Notes under the pieces: model-generated | The model's database searches: none | Told to the model about the DNA's origin: nothing | The model's input: only the letters and a program-made list of their open reading frames with translations | NCBI GenBank assembly: GCA_946811695.1 | Contig: OX328128.1 | Span: 24,568,273 to 24,632,272 of the forward strand | Length of the DNA stretch: 64,000 nucleotides | Source of the DNA: Gonocerus acuteangulatus | Lineage: Eukaryota > Arthropoda > Insecta > Hemiptera > Coreidae | Reading direction: 5' to 3' | Translations under genes and position numbers: made by a program | Shown: positions 21,229 through 32,202 of the stretch, one piece after another | How positions within the stretch are numbered: the stretch's first letter is position 1 | How the letters are laid out: every line of letters begins with the position of its first letter

Positions 21229-21334
21229 GCCTAGGGGATGGAAGAATAACACATAGCGGTTGGGTTACTATGAGTCATTATTAGCTCATGGTAAACCAAT
21301 TATTATCGTTCGTCTTTCACTATCCTCTATCGAT

Positions 21335-21372
21335 TGCTGAATAAGGCTACCAAATACCATGCCGAAACGTTA
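21335..21372 (+). ncRNA. Degenerate hammerhead-like motif
   Basis: GCTGAATAAGGCTACC is followed after 8 bases by ATGCCGAAACGTTAG. The GAAAC box is intact, but CUGAUGA is altered to CUGAAUA. It resembles 60758-60793. Probably a Penelope-type terminal repeat relic. Confidence 0.35.
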
Positions 21373-22082
21373 GAAATATAGGTTTTCCTATGGTGAGCGG
21401 AATTACATAACCGTATGTAAGGCACTACATCACTCAAGAGATTTTGTTTCAAGATGTCCCGTTCAGTGATGTAGCGACTTCCAATAATTGTTTATTCCAC
21501 TAGATAAGTTCTTCGTCTCCTCATAGACCTGACAAAGGATTGAAATTCAAGTTGCCAATGTTGCCATTTACATAAAACTAATTAATATTAATTTAAACGT
21601 ACTTAATTACATCATAACATCGTCGAGGCTGATACACCTCATTTAGGTTATTCCCTCCACCTTATAGACAGAAGAACCCCGTAATGGTTAATGGGCCTAG
21701 ACCTCTGTTTGGTGATGGACAACAATTTGATGTCGTTATTCGGATGTGCTTACGAGAAATGTCAACTTTCTGTAGCGTAATTATTTGAAATTTTAAAATA
21801 TTGTTTTATGAACCATCCTGATAGAACTACAACTTGGCTAACAAGATTAAATATTTTTATCCTAATTTAATGAATAGTCTACCGAACTAATACATGCTAT
21901 CTCGAATTCCTTAGATACTTTCGCAAATTTTCACGATTTTTACCACTCCTTTTTTCTACATTCTAAAAGGGCGGAAAAACCGATAGTCACGCAAACCGGT
22001 TGTTTAAAGAAGAAATTTCTACTATTCATTACATTTGAAATTTATTTAAATATAGATATATTGTTATTGAATCTTCTAATAC

Positions 22083-22088
<6 letters not shown>
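21373..22088. other. Intergenic, no gene recognised
   Basis: No motif found. Confidence 0.4.

Positions 22089-22125
<37 letters not shown>
22089..22125. repeat. (AT)n microsatellite
   Basis: Short uninterrupted AT run. Confidence 0.95.
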
Positions 22126-22128
<3 letters not shown>

Positions 22129-23422
22129 GATATTGTGATATCACTAGTGCACGGCTTACCCTACAAAGCAGTAGTCGGTCAATATATGCTTAATTGCTAA
22201 TTATCTAAGCACCATATGCTGTATATACATAGAATCAGTACTGCTGGTTCATTAGGCTATCGGGGTAGCTGGATATAATATATAATATATTCAACGCCAA
22301 CAATATATAATGAACTTTCACAAAATAATTTGTTTACCTTTCTCATTGATTTGGTTTAAAGTAATTGAGAGGTAATATTTTTACATTATATTTAGATTCA
22401 ATAATGTCGACGATTGCAGACAAAATAAATACTGGTATTACAATAAGTCTTGAAAAAATGTTAAATACAGATTTTTTTTTTTGTAGATGATTTTAATCAG
22501 GCGTGAATCTTCGACCCCATTTCAAAACACGATTATAACGGCACCGGATTAAAACTTCAAACAACTTTAGAATGAAGAAAACTGGTGAAAACAAATACCG
22601 AATTGTTTTGTTTTTTTTATTCCAAGGAATTGTTAATGCTGATAAACACTTTCAGCATTCCTAAAAATAGTTACAATCCCTATACCCCGTCAATAATTAT
22701 TAATTTTTAACGGGCCTGAGTTCTATGAGGAAAGAAATAAATAAAGTAAAAAATATTATATATACATATATAAGTATGTATATATAAATAACTAATAATA
22801 AAAATGAAATTATAGCAATTTTAGTATATACATAATTGAATAAGTATTACGGAATTGTAATATATATATAAACATAATTTTAGAAAACAAATTATTCAAT
22901 AAATAACGAATGGAAAAAATAGAAAAGAATACATAAGAAATTCCCCACCATGAATTCCATTATGAATGTAATACGTGACATAATAAAATTGGACAATTAT
23001 AATCTGGAACTTTTTTTGCCCAAAAAACCTAAATAAATCTATAAATACCACTATATATATAGTCGCATAAACATGAATTTACATATGTATTCAAATTATT
23101 ATGTATAATAAGCTTGAAATAACGCAGTTATGTCTGATTACACTGTTCTGCATGAAAATCCTCCTTCAAACCAAAACATGCTTTCTTACTGTTTTCAAAT
23201 GTGCTGAACACGAATTTGAAGTCAGATTCTGTCTATCACGCACAGTTTCTTGAGAAATTCTAGTTTTTTATCCAAAAATGTGAGTTTTTTGTAAATTTGA
23301 CGAATTTTTTTTGGCATTAAAACATAGTGAAAAAAATTCAAAAGCCCGATGATTTTGAGCGCAATGAAGTATATTTGAACGAAAAAAAATTTGATGGGAA
23401 TATTACAAGTGGTTGAAGAAAT
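22126..23422. other. Intergenic, A/T-rich
   Basis: Several TATATA-rich patches (22750-22870). No coding motif. The stretch immediately before 23423 may be the decayed upstream part of the pseudogene, but an in-frame TGA lies just before its ATG. Confidence 0.4.
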
Positions 23423-23840
23423 ATGGCTAAAAGTGTAGGACCCCAAATTCGACATCTACTCAAGGACCTCACTTTTGAAGCAAAGTTAAATACTACTGAG
23501 AAAAAGGCTTGGATTGCTTTTCGAGAGGTATGTGCTAAGTTTTTGGAAAACGAAAAATCTAGAGACTACCGAAAAATAGTCCAAGAACTGCTTACTTCAT
23601 ATAAAACATTGGGATGAAATATGTCCTTAAAAATACATTCCTGCATAGTCACCTAGACTTTTTCGTCCCAAATTTGGGTGCAGTTTCGGACGAACATGGA
23701 GAACTATTCCACCAAGACATATCCAGAATGGAAAAAAGATATACTGGCAAATGGAATGAGAAGATGCTGGCGGATTACTGCTGGACACTGCAGCGGGAGA
23801 CAGAGGAGGAAGAGTACAAAAGAAAAAAAAAATACTCATT
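23423..23840 (+). pseudogene. Transposon-associated gene fragment, broken by stop and frameshift
   Basis: Two adjacent frames read as one protein. The first (23423-23617) starts MAKSVGPQIRHLLKDLTF and ends at an in-frame TGA. About 15 bp later the reading must change phase (near 23634) to continue as TFLHSHLDFFVPNLGAVSDE, with FHQDISRMEKRYTGKWNEK and MLADYCWTL following. I recognise the HSHLDFF...VSDEHGE.FHQDI..MEKRY.GKW pattern as a recurrent uncharacterised protein in invertebrate genomes that behaves like a mobile-element gene. I cannot name its superfamily or reaction. A premature stop, a frameshift and a low-complexity tail make it non-functional. No terminal repeats were found around it. 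Confidence 0.6.
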
Positions 23841-24265
23841 GACGATGTGTGTATATTTTTTGAGTTGTGTCATATCTAGTATTATACCTGATAGCATGCA
23901 GGATTCAATTAATTATATTTTACCGTTGAAAAAGAAAAAAAAAATCTGTTATAATAAAGACAATAATTTTGAAATACAATTTTTCATTTTTTCCAAGTTT
24001 CTCCTCTTTTCTCTCAAAATCAGAGGGTGATAGAATTTTTCTGAGTTCAGATTCGGACTCAGCACACCTGAAAACATGAGAAACAGGCAAAATTGTTCAA
24101 GGGAGGGGAGAAAAGTTTTTTTTTTGCAGAACAGTGTTATTACTAATAGAACTTATAACCTTATTACTTCTACTAATACTAATAGCCTATTTTATTAATA
24201 CTACGAATTTTACAGCTATAAAATACTAAAATTAAATTTAATTAATACCGTAGATGTCGTCCCTA
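23841..24265. other. Intergenic, no gene recognised
   Basis: The open frame continuing from the pseudogene runs into A-rich sequence and is not conserved-looking. Confidence 0.4.
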
Positions 24266-24478
24266 ACATGTCAAACTATCGAACATGAAAATCTGAGTAA
24301 AATAGGAGCGAATTCCATCCATTGACGAAGTAATATATTGAAAAATGATCTTATTCGATACTCTATTTAAGGCATTGAAGGCTATTCTATAAAGGGGTTA
24401 GAGTTCCGACAATCCAAGAAGAAAGTTGCGAATTTAATAGCGATAATATGCATACATTTATACGATAGTTTGACATGT
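24266..24478. mobile_element. Inverted-repeat element (213 bp), tentative
   Basis: ACATGTCAAACTATCG at 24266 is mirrored by CGATAGTTTGACATGT ending at 24478, a perfect 16-bp inverted repeat. Size is close to the 2591 and 13486 elements but the ends differ. No target duplication was seen. Confidence 0.55.
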
Positions 24479-25224
24479 CCGGGTCGATATTACAGTGAAA
24501 GCTACCAGGTAATTCATAAATACAGAAAATTAATAACTCCAGGGAAGTATTCCAGCAATGTGCTTGGGAAAGCAAACTCCAAATGTATGTTCTGTGGCCG
24601 GGGCAGGGGTAGGAGGTTCTGATGAAGAACCAGAGAACCCACAATTGAATAAATTGAAGGAGTAGATTCAGCAGAAAGTGAAGCCCAGGAAGAGTAGCTG
24701 AGCGTCGAGAACGCTGATTCTCCAATATCCAGCCAAAGAGCAGTGATTGCTCCAGTTACTTCACTGTAATTAATCACATCCCACTCGTGATTAATGTCAC
24801 GCTCTCGAATCACGGTGATTTGTTACTCCCTACATTCGCTTTCCAACCTCCTCATCCGTACTTTTTGTGGCTTTATCTTTTATTTTTTCACGTTTTATTG
24901 ATCGGTTCTCACAAAAATTCGTTATTCGTTGCCTTTTAGTAAAACCTTCGAATGAAATATGCTACTCGTACTCTACATTAGCGGTATATTTTCTGACATT
25001 TTGAAGTAATAGTGTAAAGTGCACCAAAGTTATACCTCGTTAAAATATTTACTTCATTGAAGTCGCATAAGCAGTGTCATTTTATTTGTTACAACTTTAT
25101 TTATTATTTGCGGCCGACATGTTCTGTCTCTTTTTGCGCACCTCTTCAGGTGCAATTCATGTTGAGAAGTCCTTTCGTAACAAAAAAAAAAAAAAAAATC
25201 ATTCCCGTAACAGGCCAAGAGGGC
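24479..25224. other. Intergenic, no gene recognised
   Basis: Two overlapping minus-strand frames (24387-24813) are open but lack recognisable domains and shadow each other. Not called. Confidence 0.4.
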
Positions 25225-25395
25225 ACTGATGGCCAGATACTATAGATGTATCTGATATACGGCAGACTGGGGAGATAGTGTGGTCAGTATTATGCTCTGA
25301 CCGGCAGATTTTCCCCTTGCTGCTTCGACTGCTTGGGTTATTAGCGCCAAGGTACCAATTAATAAATTATTTAAAGGCTTGGTAGGCCTAGTTCG
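25225..25395 (-). mobile_element. SINE body, reverse copy
   Basis: GTATCTGATATACGGCAGAC, GTGTGGTCAGTATTATGCTC and TTTAAAGGCTTGGTAGGCC match the reverse complement of 25590-25735. The tRNA head is missing. It lies head-to-head with the copy at 25451 across an (AT)n. Confidence 0.75.
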
Positions 25396-25408
25396 TCGCC
25401 AATATACG

Positions 25409-25412
<4 letters not shown>

Positions 25413-25447
<35 letters not shown>
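25413..25447. repeat. (AT)n microsatellite between two SINE copies
   Basis: Uninterrupted AT run at the centre of the inverted SINE pair. Confidence 0.96.
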
Positions 25448-25450
<3 letters not shown>

Positions 25451-25739
25451 GGAGGCGAGGTTAGCTCAGTGGTAGAGCACTGGACTCATACGATGGAGGG
25501 ACAGAGTTCAAATCCTGAGCAAGCACTAATTATTTTTTCTTCTAGTGTCTTCGTTCATGGGTTGAATTCGGCCCCCCTGACCGTCCCTATGCCAACCCAG
25601 CCTTTAATTAATTAATTAATGGGTACCTGTAAACTGTAAAATCGGGTGGCCGGAGCATAGTACTGACCACTACCTCCCTATGGCCCTCTGCCGTATGGTC
25701 ATGAATCAGATACCTCTATTGTATCTGCCCCTAAGGTTT

Positions 25740-25742
<3 letters not shown>
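25451..25742 (+). mobile_element. tRNA-derived SINE (about 290 bp)
   Basis: The head at 25454-25524 has an A box (GGTTAGCTCAGTGGTAGAGC) and a B box (GAGTTCAAATCC). The D arm GCTC...GAGC pairs and a CAT occupies the anticodon-loop position, but acceptor ends GGCGAGG and AGCAAGC do not pair. This is therefore a tRNA-derived retroposon, not a tRNA gene. The body (TCTAGTGTCTTCGTTCATGG, CCAACCCAGCCTTTAATTAA, GGAGCATAGTACTGACCACT) recurs reversed at 25225 and at 50709-50840. Confidence 0.82.

Positions 25743-25779
<37 letters not shown>
25743..25779. repeat. (TA)n microsatellite
   Basis: Follows the SINE tail directly. Confidence 0.95.
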
Positions 25780-25789
25780 TAGCTAACCT

Positions 25790-26324
25790 AGCCACTACTA
25801 GGGGTAATACTACCTTGCAGTTTTTTTTTTTACAATTTTTTCTAATGGGCTGAAATTCTTCCTTGACTAATCAAAAATGATTTCCAAGAGTGTTTATGTT
25901 AAGAAAAAGTTTGTAAATGGGCAAAAAATACGAAATCCCAATGCCGAGTGAACGCGGTGCTAATTTGAAGATAATTTTTTGAGCGAGCTACGATTGTTCC
26001 TTTTGATTCCTTAATATTTTTTTGGTCTTCTTTCAATACATTTCAAAATAAAATCCTATTTTTTTTTAAATTTTTATTTGAAAAAAGTATGAAAAAAATT
26101 GTATAGGAAAAAATTAACATGTCAAAACATTAAACAGTCGTTTTCTCAAAACTGTACTTTTCAAATCGAGGGATAATCTGGCGTCTTCAATTTTTGCCCG
26201 GTCAACTTCAACTTTTAACTGCAGCTTCCTAATGAAATGTGCTATAAAATTACTTAGGAGTTTTTTGATTCATTGAATTATTAACGATTTTGTAAGCGAT
26301 TTTGGACGGATTTTTTAATAGAAA
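25790..26324. repeat. Older dispersed repeat, copy B, left part
   Basis: Aligns with 1229-2025 minus the MITE (CTTCCTTGACTAATCAAAAA, TTTTTTGAGCGAGCT, CTGCAGCTTCCTAATGA). It ends at TTTTTTAATAGAAA, where the LTR retroelement begins. The remainder resumes at 34864. Confidence 0.8.
26321..26324. other. Target-site duplication GAAA (left)
   Basis: GAAA directly precedes the 5' LTR and is repeated directly after the 3' LTR (34860-34863). Four-base duplications are usual for Ty3/Gypsy integrases. Confidence 0.85.
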
Positions 26325-26850
26325 TGTAAGGCCCCGTTTTCCCTTTGGCCTTGTTAAGTGAATAAGGATGAGAGAAAAGGTTGGCCGTCCATCTCTAGAG
26401 ATGTGAGAACCACGATTCCGCAAACGTTGCGTCTGGGATGTTGGCACTGCACGTGGCTGATTCGTAAGATTCCTGGAAGATCTAAGACCTGACAAGAGTT
26501 TCTAGTTCAATCACCTGCAAAAGCAGGAGTGGGGTACAAAGGGTTTAAAAAGAGCTGGCTTACCTCCGACCGAGAGAGTTTGCATCCGTTCCTGAGACTT
26601 CGGCCCAGATGCTGTTCAGAGGTAGGCCAGTTCCAAATTCTCTATAATCTCCCCAAATGATCATATTTGATAACTCTACCTATCCGTCTCTCTCACTCAA
26701 CCTTTTCTCTCATCGTAGCAATGTTTTATGATATTTATGTTTTGTATCCTCTGTGTAAATTATAGTTTTAAAAAGGAATTTCCGCTTCTCTAAAATATTT
26801 CCCCATTGTCTATATCTCTAAATCCCGTCCTTGCTAATCAGTCCCTTACA
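26325..26850 (+). repeat. 5' long terminal repeat (526 bp)
   Basis: Begins TGTAAGG and ends CCTTACA, a 7-bp inverted repeat with the canonical TG...CA ends. No difference from the 3' LTR was found on base-by-base reading. TATA-like stretches are TTTAAAAA (about 26544) and TATAATC (about 26643), but the transcription start is not established. No AATAAA is seen. Confidence 0.96.
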
Positions 26851-26852
26851 AA

Positions 26853-26862
26853 TGGTGTCAGG
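26853..26862 (+). promoter_or_regulatory. Primer-binding site, tRNA-Leu-like
   Basis: TGGTGTCAGG starts two bases after the LTR and is complementary to the 3' end CCTGACACCA, found on many tRNA-Leu species. Pairing beyond ten bases cannot be checked without the host tRNA set. Confidence 0.65.
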
Positions 26863-27142
26863 TTTCCGGGTATTATTTAAATGTCCAGCTGCAAGCCGGC
26901 ATTAGATAAGAACCCTGCTCTCGAGATAGGCCGGCGGCTGTACTGCTGACGCTGATAGGACAATTCCTCGAACTGATATCTCGGCGCTGGGTAGTTGTTC
27001 ATTCAATGTCCTCACGTTTCCTGGTTTAAGGACCGCCAAATACGGATATTTGGTGGTTAGCCCTGTTAGAGAGTAAAGCAATCCCTATTCGTAAGCATAA
27101 CGTGTTGGGGTTCACTGGAAACGTTGAAAATAGAGCTATACG
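26863..27142 (+). other. Leader between primer-binding site and gag
   Basis: Untranslated leader of about 280 bases where packaging signals would be expected. No specific motif was identified. Confidence 0.6.
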
Positions 27143-28090
27143 ATGGTGGTAACGGAACAGCAGTTTGCCGATCTGAAAACGGCATTGGATCAGGCGTTGG
27201 CTGCAAATGAGCAATTCAGGGAAGAATTCGAGAGGACAAGGCATGAGGGTAAGCCAGGAAAGAGGGATCTTTCTCTTCAGGGAATGGTCGGTCCATGGTC
27301 CGGTGACGATTCTGGGGTTCCAATCCAAGACTATCTCAATGGTTTGGAATTAGTGGCAACTAGCGGAAACTGGGAAGATCGTGATAAATCCCTTGTGTTA
27401 AGGATGAGACTGAAAGGGATGGCTGCGAAATTTTTGGCCAGCAGATCGGATCTCAAGGGACCAAATGTAAAATATTCCACGATTCGAGATGCTCTTTTAG
27501 ACCGCTTTAAGGCGACTATGCAACCTGAGCAGTTTCTCCTTCAGCTTAGTTCAATGAAACAAGAGCGTGGGGAGGATGTCAGAACTTTCGGAGATCGTTG
27601 TCGGGAGATGGGTGAACGATCACTCTCAGGTGAGGGATCGGAGGAAGAAGTTATAGGGGCTCGCAAACAACTGGATAAAGTCGTCCTTACATCATATTTA
27701 AATGGGCTCGGAGGAGAGATTGGGAGGCTGACGAGACTCGCGTTCCCAAAGGAATTACAAACCGCGATTGAGAAGGCTAGAGCCATTGAAACGGAGTTAG
27801 GGCGACACGAAAAGGGAATATTTACTGTAGAGAAGAATCCCCAGGATAACGAAATTCCCAGTCCCGAGGAAGTTGGACAAAGCGAAGTAAGGGTCATTGA
27901 GAGGGGTAATCCAAGTGGCTGTTATCGCTGCGGGGATACGAATCATTGGGCCAGGGGATGTCGACAAACAGAGAGGGTTAGTGATATTTCTCCCAAAAAT
28001 AGTACGAATTGTTATAGGTGTGGTCGTCGTGGGCATATCGCTCGCCAATGTCGTTCCAAACCCCTCGTGAAAGGAACTTTGCCAAAGTAG
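27143..28090 (+). CDS. gag: Gag polyprotein with two CCHC zinc knuckles
   Basis: A 315-residue structural polyprotein that would assemble the particle and bind the genomic RNA. Residues about 50-230 are helix-rich with a Wxx[14 protein letters not shown] retrotransposon-gag pattern ([10 protein letters not shown], then ALLDRFKAT, then [19 protein letters not shown]). Near the C-terminus lie two nucleic-acid-binding knuckles of CX2CX4HX4C form: [14 protein letters not shown] at residues 260-273 and [14 protein letters not shown] at 290-303. The ATG at 27143 is the first in the frame after the leader. The stop at 28088 lies within the 5' part of the pol frame, which is in the -1 phase, so Pol is probably made as a Gag-Pol fusion by -1 frameshifting. 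No canonical X-XXY-YYZ heptamer is evident in the 28018-28090 overlap. There are no internal stops. Confidence 0.93.
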   Translation: MVVTEQQFADLKTALDQALAANEQFREEFERTRHEGKPGKRDLSLQGMVGPWSGDDSGVPIQDYLNGLELVATSGNWEDRDKSLVLRMRLKGMAAKFLASRSDLKGPNVKYSTIRDALLDRFKATMQPEQFLLQLSSMKQERGEDVRTFGDRCREMGERSLSGEGSEEEVIGARKQLDKVVLTSYLNGLGGEIGRLTRLAFPKELQTAIEKARAIETELGRHEKGIFTVEKNPQDNEIPSPEEVGQSEVRVIERGNPSGCYRCGDTNHWARGCRQTERVSDISPKNSTNCYRCGRRGHIARQCRSKPLVKGTLPK

Positions 28091-31000
28091 GCCCCAAACG
28101 CGAACGACTTGGGGAGGGCCACGGCCCTAAGTCGGCGACAAGGGGATCGCGCTACGAATTACTAGGCATAGGTGGGGGAGGTGAGAAAGGGTTAAAGGTG
28201 AGCACCTGGATAAATGGGCGGATTCATAGGATGATAGTAGACACTGGTGCTGAAGTTACTCTAATCAGGTCTCCTGCCTCAGGATCCAAATTAAGACCCG
28301 CGACTAGTAAGATTAGGGGGGTAACTGGTGTGGTAATCCCGGTACGCGGTATTCAAACGGTGAATATCGAAGTTAAGGGCCATCGACTGTCCCACGACGT
28401 CATAGTGGCTGACGTCTGCTTAGAAGGAGATGGACTATTAGGCTTAGACTTACTAGGGAAATTAGACGCCCATATAGACCTACGTTCGGGATTGTTAGTC
28501 ACGGGAGCATCGCCTAAAATTGAATCCCTACCTTCCGTTGGTTCGATAACAAAGAGGGATGAGTTAAAAATGTCTGCGAACCGAGAGTGGGTACGTTTCA
28601 TGAGTAGGACGGCGAGAGAACTAGAAGCCAAGTTTTCAGGTCATATCTTATCCCTTCCAACTAGCGTGAATATAGGAGCTAAGCCGATAGTCAAGGAGGA
28701 ATCAAGACACACGGGGAAGAAGGATAACAAAACCAGCTCAGCGCGTCTTTCGCGAGAGGAAACGCTTCCGGCCTTCAGTGAATCTCTATTAGAGATTTCC
28801 GTACCAGGGAAACTAGACCAGAAAGCTGTCATAATTGAGCCGTCAAGAGCACTTCCCAATGGGGTTGTAGGAGGGAGATGCATTAACACTCCTCGGGACG
28901 GCCGTTCGTGGATGCAGTTCGTCAATTTGACCGCTTCGGCTGTGACATTGCCACGGCTTCTAGTGGTAGGTCTGGTAGAGAGAGATTGGGCGGAAGACGG
29001 TGGATCTTGTTCGGAGAGGGAACGCGAGGATGGCTCTAAAACTCCTGTTGGTTTCGCCTCGATCGTTGGCGAGAAATTGGGCCATTTAAGTGGTGGGGAA
29101 AGGAGGGATATGGAGTCCTTGTTGTCCAGATATTCAGACATTTTTTGTGAACCGGGTCCCGAAGGTTGCTCCCTGCCTGTTCAGCACCATATTGAAACTG
29201 GAGATGCCAGACCTGTGGTGAAACGCCCGTATCGTGTGCCTTTCAGTGAACGGGAGGAAATGGAACGGCAGGTTCAGACGTTGCTTGAACGAGGCGTCAT
29301 TACGCCGTCTAAAAGTCCTTGGCAAGCACCTGTAATTCTAGTCAAGAAAACTTCCCCAACAGGTGACTTAAAGTATCGATTCTGCACAGATTCCCGTGGC
29401 CTCAATGCAGTTACTAAGGTCGATACTTACCCGCTTCCGTTGATACAGGAAACCTTAGAACAATTGGGGAGTAGCCAAATCTTTTCCACAATTGATCTTT
29501 CGAGTGGGTACCACCAAATACCGATAGCACCCCAGGATCAGGCAAAAACGGCCTTCACGACTGTAAACGGACACTATGAGTACAAAAAAATGGCTTTCGG
29601 CCTTGCGGGGGCACCTGCCACGTTCCAACGGGTCATGGACCAACTTCTTGGCCGACTGAAGGGCACCGGGTGTTTCGTTTACCTCGATGATGTGGTGGTT
29701 TATAGCTCATCACTGAGGGAACACATGCTCCGGTTAGAGGAGTTGTTCGACATATTCAGAGGCGCTAATCTAAAAGTGAACTTGAACAAGTGCGCTTTTG
29801 CGGCATCGGAAGTGACCTATCTGGGACACGTAGTTACAGCCGAGGGAGTGAAACCAGATCCTAGAAAATTAGAGGCGATCAAGTCTTTTCCAGCCCCCAG
29901 AAATGTGAAGGAGTTGCGAAGTTTTCTAGGGTTGGCAAGCTATTACCGTAAATTCATAAAAGGCTTTGCGGATCTTTCAAGACCGCTGACAGAATTAACT
30001 GGCTCACGAGTACGATTCCAGTGGGGCGACAAGCAACGGAAGGCTTTTGAATCGCTAAGAGAAATCCTAAGTTCGGACTCAGTCTTGTGCTATCCGAATT
30101 TCAGCGAGCCATTTATATTGTCCACCGACGCATCAGGAGTAGCTCTGGGTGCCATTCTGTCCCAGTACAGAGATGGCGGCGAGAGACCTGTTTGCTACGC
30201 TAGTAGGCAGTTGAAGGGTCCAGAACTCAACTACTCGGCAACAGAACGAGAACTGCTAGCGGTGGTTTGGGCAACAAAGCTGTTCCGTTGTTATTTACTA
30301 GGGCGAAGGTTAAAGCTTGTCACTGACCACTCTGCCTTGAGGTGGATGCTAAGCCTTCGAGACCCGTCTTCACGGCTGACCAGGTGGGCCCTTCGGTTAG
30401 AGGAGTTCGACTATGAAGTCGAACATCGCCCGGGGAAGAAACATTCTAACGCTGATGCTTTAAGCCGTACAATAGCTGTAGTCACGGGAAATAGGCAGAA
30501 AATAACCCGAGGTAAATTGAAGGATGCTCAAAAGGAGGATATGTGGTGTCAAAGAGCCATCAAGAGAGGCACTGTTCATGTACAAACAGATGCCGATGGC
30601 CTGCTATATTGGGCCGATGGGGCAACGGATGAGTCGGAATGGAGGCTTATGGTGCCTGAGGGTCTACGAAAAACAATCGTTGAAGAAAATCACTTGAAAC
30701 CATGGGCTGGGCACCCAGGGGCTGATCGTACTCTCGCGGTAATCAAAAGCTCATATTATTGGCCGGGCATGGCGGCGGATGTTAAGTCCTTTGTGGAACG
30801 GTGTCACGCGTGCGCTAGCAGAAAAAGTCCTGTATCTCAAAAGGTCCCCCTGGAAGCTCCCTATATGGCCACAGGGCCTTTCGAGCAGGTATCGCTAGAC
30901 ATATTTGGGCCTTTGCCGACTTCCAAAAGGGGCCATCGTTACCTTTTGACCGTAATTGACAATTTTACACGGTATGCGGAGGGAATACCACTGAAGGGGC

Positions 31001-32202
31001 AAACAGCTGAAGAAACGGCCGTAGCACTCGTCGAGAATATTATCACTCGACATGGGGTCCCTAGGAGGTTGTTAACAGACCAGGGAAGAAATTTCGTTTC
31101 TCGACTGTTTACTCAAGTTTGTAGAGCTCTGGGGATTAGGGAATTACAAACTACCGCCTACCATCCGGAATGTAACGGAATGGTAGAGAGGTTACATCGA
31201 ACTCTTACCGATTCGATATCCCAATATGTGCGAAGAGACGGTCGTGACTGGGATAAGTGGGTCCCATATGCTCTCATGGCATATCGAGCAATACCTCATT
31301 CGTCGACAGGATACTCCCCAAACTACCTCATGCTTGGGCGAGAATTGGTAACTCCGTTTGATTGCTGGGTTGGTCCAACCAATGACGGATCGGAATCAGC
31401 GGACCATGTCGAAAAGTTAGGACATCGGCTGAAAGAAGCCTATAAGGACGCTTTGAGTCGTGCCGAAAAGGCCTGGGCAATGAGGACCCATTATTGTAAT
31501 GCCCGGCGTAAGGAGCGACGCCTAGAGGTGGGGGATTGGGTCTATCTCCATTGTCCAGCCGTAAAGCCTGGGAATTGTCCAAAATTCCACTGTCCCAGGA
31601 CAGGCCCACACAAAGTAGAAAGGGTTCTTTCGCGAGTGAACTATGAGATCCGACTGGCCACTGGATCTCTGAATGTAGTTCATATAAATAGGCTAAAACG
31701 GGCCCCGGGGGGAGGAGGGGATTCGCACCCTAAGGTTATGACGAAGGCAGGTGGGGCAACCCGGGAAGTGGAAGGGTCGGAAGATGAGGTCATGGAGCCG
31801 GAATGGGAAATTAACCCAGGGTGTTGTTATGGCTCAGAAGACGACTCTTGTGAGGACCAAGATGAAATTGAAACGCAGAGTGAGATTCACAGACACTGTC
31901 CGGTTGCTGCGGGAAGATCGCCAGAATGTAATGACCCTGCCTGCCCTCTGGGCGTTAGATCCTCTCCTGAGGAAGAAAACAGGGAAATAACCCAGGATAG
32001 TCAAGGGGAGGGAAACGAAGGACAGATTGAGACAGGTGGGACTTCCGGGGAAAGTTCCAGTGGTTCAGATAGCGAGAGCCAAGCTCAGCCAAAGGGGAAA
32101 CCTGATGCTACTTGGACACCAAAGGGGAAAACTTTAACTTTTTCTCGTAGGTCCCCATACCCGCTTAGGAGGAGAGCTAAGTTGCCTGAAAATGATTCCT
32201 GA
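28018..32202 (+). CDS. pol: Pol polyprotein: protease, reverse transcriptase, RNase H, integrase
   Basis: About 1,394 residues from the first codon after an upstream stop. The real start is probably a -1 frameshift from gag, since the frame opens with GTG, not ATG. Domains in order: aspartic protease with DTGA at residues 75-78; reverse transcriptase with YLDD at 555-558; RNase H beginning STDASG near 702; integrase with the HHCC zinc site (H892, H899, C929, C932) and the catalytic triad D961, D1021, E1057 (59 and 35 residues apart). A GPY/F-like module near residue 1195 ([18 protein letters not shown]) precedes the end of integrase; there is no chromodomain. An acidic, serine-rich tail of about 165 residues follows and ends in a basic stretch. 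The last 11 bases overlap env. It copies the RNA genome and inserts the product. All recognised catalytic residues are present. Confidence 0.95.
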   Translation: MWSSWAYRSPMSFQTPRERNFAKVGPKRERLGEGHGPKSATRGSRYELLGIGGGGEKGLKVSTWINGRIHRMIVDTGAEVTLIRSPASGSKLRPATSKIRGVTGVVIPVRGIQTVNIEVKGHRLSHDVIVADVCLEGDGLLGLDLLGKLDAHIDLRSGLLVTGASPKIESLPSVGSITKRDELKMSANREWVRFMSRTARELEAKFSGHILSLPTSVNIGAKPIVKEESRHTGKKDNKTSSARLSREETLPAFSESLLEISVPGKLDQKAVIIEPSRALPNGVVGGRCINTPRDGRSWMQFVNLTASAVTLPRLLVVGLVERDWAEDGGSCSEREREDGSKTPVGFASIVGEKLGHLSGGERRDMESLLSRYSDIFCEPGPEGCSLPVQHHIETGDARPVVKRPYRVPFSEREEMERQVQTLLERGVITPSKSPWQAPVILVKKTSPTGDLKYRFCTDSRGLNAVTKVDTYPLPLIQETLEQLGSSQIFSTIDLSSGYHQIPIAPQDQAKTAFTTVNGHYEYKKMAFGLAGAPATFQRVMDQLLGRLKGTGCFVYLDDVVVYSSSLREHMLRLEELFDIFRGANLKVNLNKCAFAASEVTYLGHVVTAEGVKPDPRKLEAIKSFPAPRNVKELRSFLGLASYYRKFIKGFADLSRPLTELTGSRVRFQWGDKQRKAFESLREILSSDSVLCYPNFSEPFILSTDASGVALGAILSQYRDGGERPVCYASRQLKGPELNYSATERELLAVVWATKLFRCYLLGRRLKLVTDHSALRWMLSLRDPSSRLTRWALRLEEFDYEVEHRPGKKHSNADALSRTIAVVTGNRQKITRGKLKDAQKEDMWCQRAIKRGTVHVQTDADGLLYWADGATDESEWRLMVPEGLRKTIVEENHLKPWAGHPGADRTLAVIKSSYYWPGMAADVKSFVERCHACASRKSPVSQKVPLEAPYMATGPFEQVSLDIFGPLPTSKRGHRYLLTVIDNFTRYAEGIPLKGQTAEETAVALVENIITRHGVPRRLLTDQGRNFVSRLFTQVCRALGIRELQTTAYHPECNGMVERLHRTLTDSISQYVRRDGRDWDKWVPYALMAYRAIPHSSTGYSPNYLMLGRELVTPFDCWVGPTNDGSESADHVEKLGHRLKEAYKDALSRAEKAWAMRTHYCNARRKERRLEVGDWVYLHCPAVKPGNCPKFHCPRTGPHKVERVLSRVNYEIRLATGSLNVVHINRLKRAPGGGGDSHPKVMTKAGGATREVEGSEDEVMEPEWEINPGCCYGSEDDSCEDQDEIETQSEIHRHCPVAAGRSPECNDPACPLGVRSSPEEENREITQDSQGEGNEGQIETGGTSGESSSGSDSESQAQPKGKPDATWTPKGKTLTFSRRSPYPLRRRAKLPENDS

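Noticed and set aside
25454..25524. Functional tRNA gene
   Set aside because: Acceptor ends do not pair, the anticodon stem is poor, and the same sequence continues into a repeated SINE body elsewhere.
25640..25690. Second 5S-like segment (GTGGTCAGTACTATGCTC on the minus strand)
   Set aside because: Only the GGTCAGTACT word matches. The surrounding SINE body does not follow 5S.
27541..29141. Minus-strand frames within gag and pol
   Set aside because: Antisense shadows of the real frames, with no independent motif.
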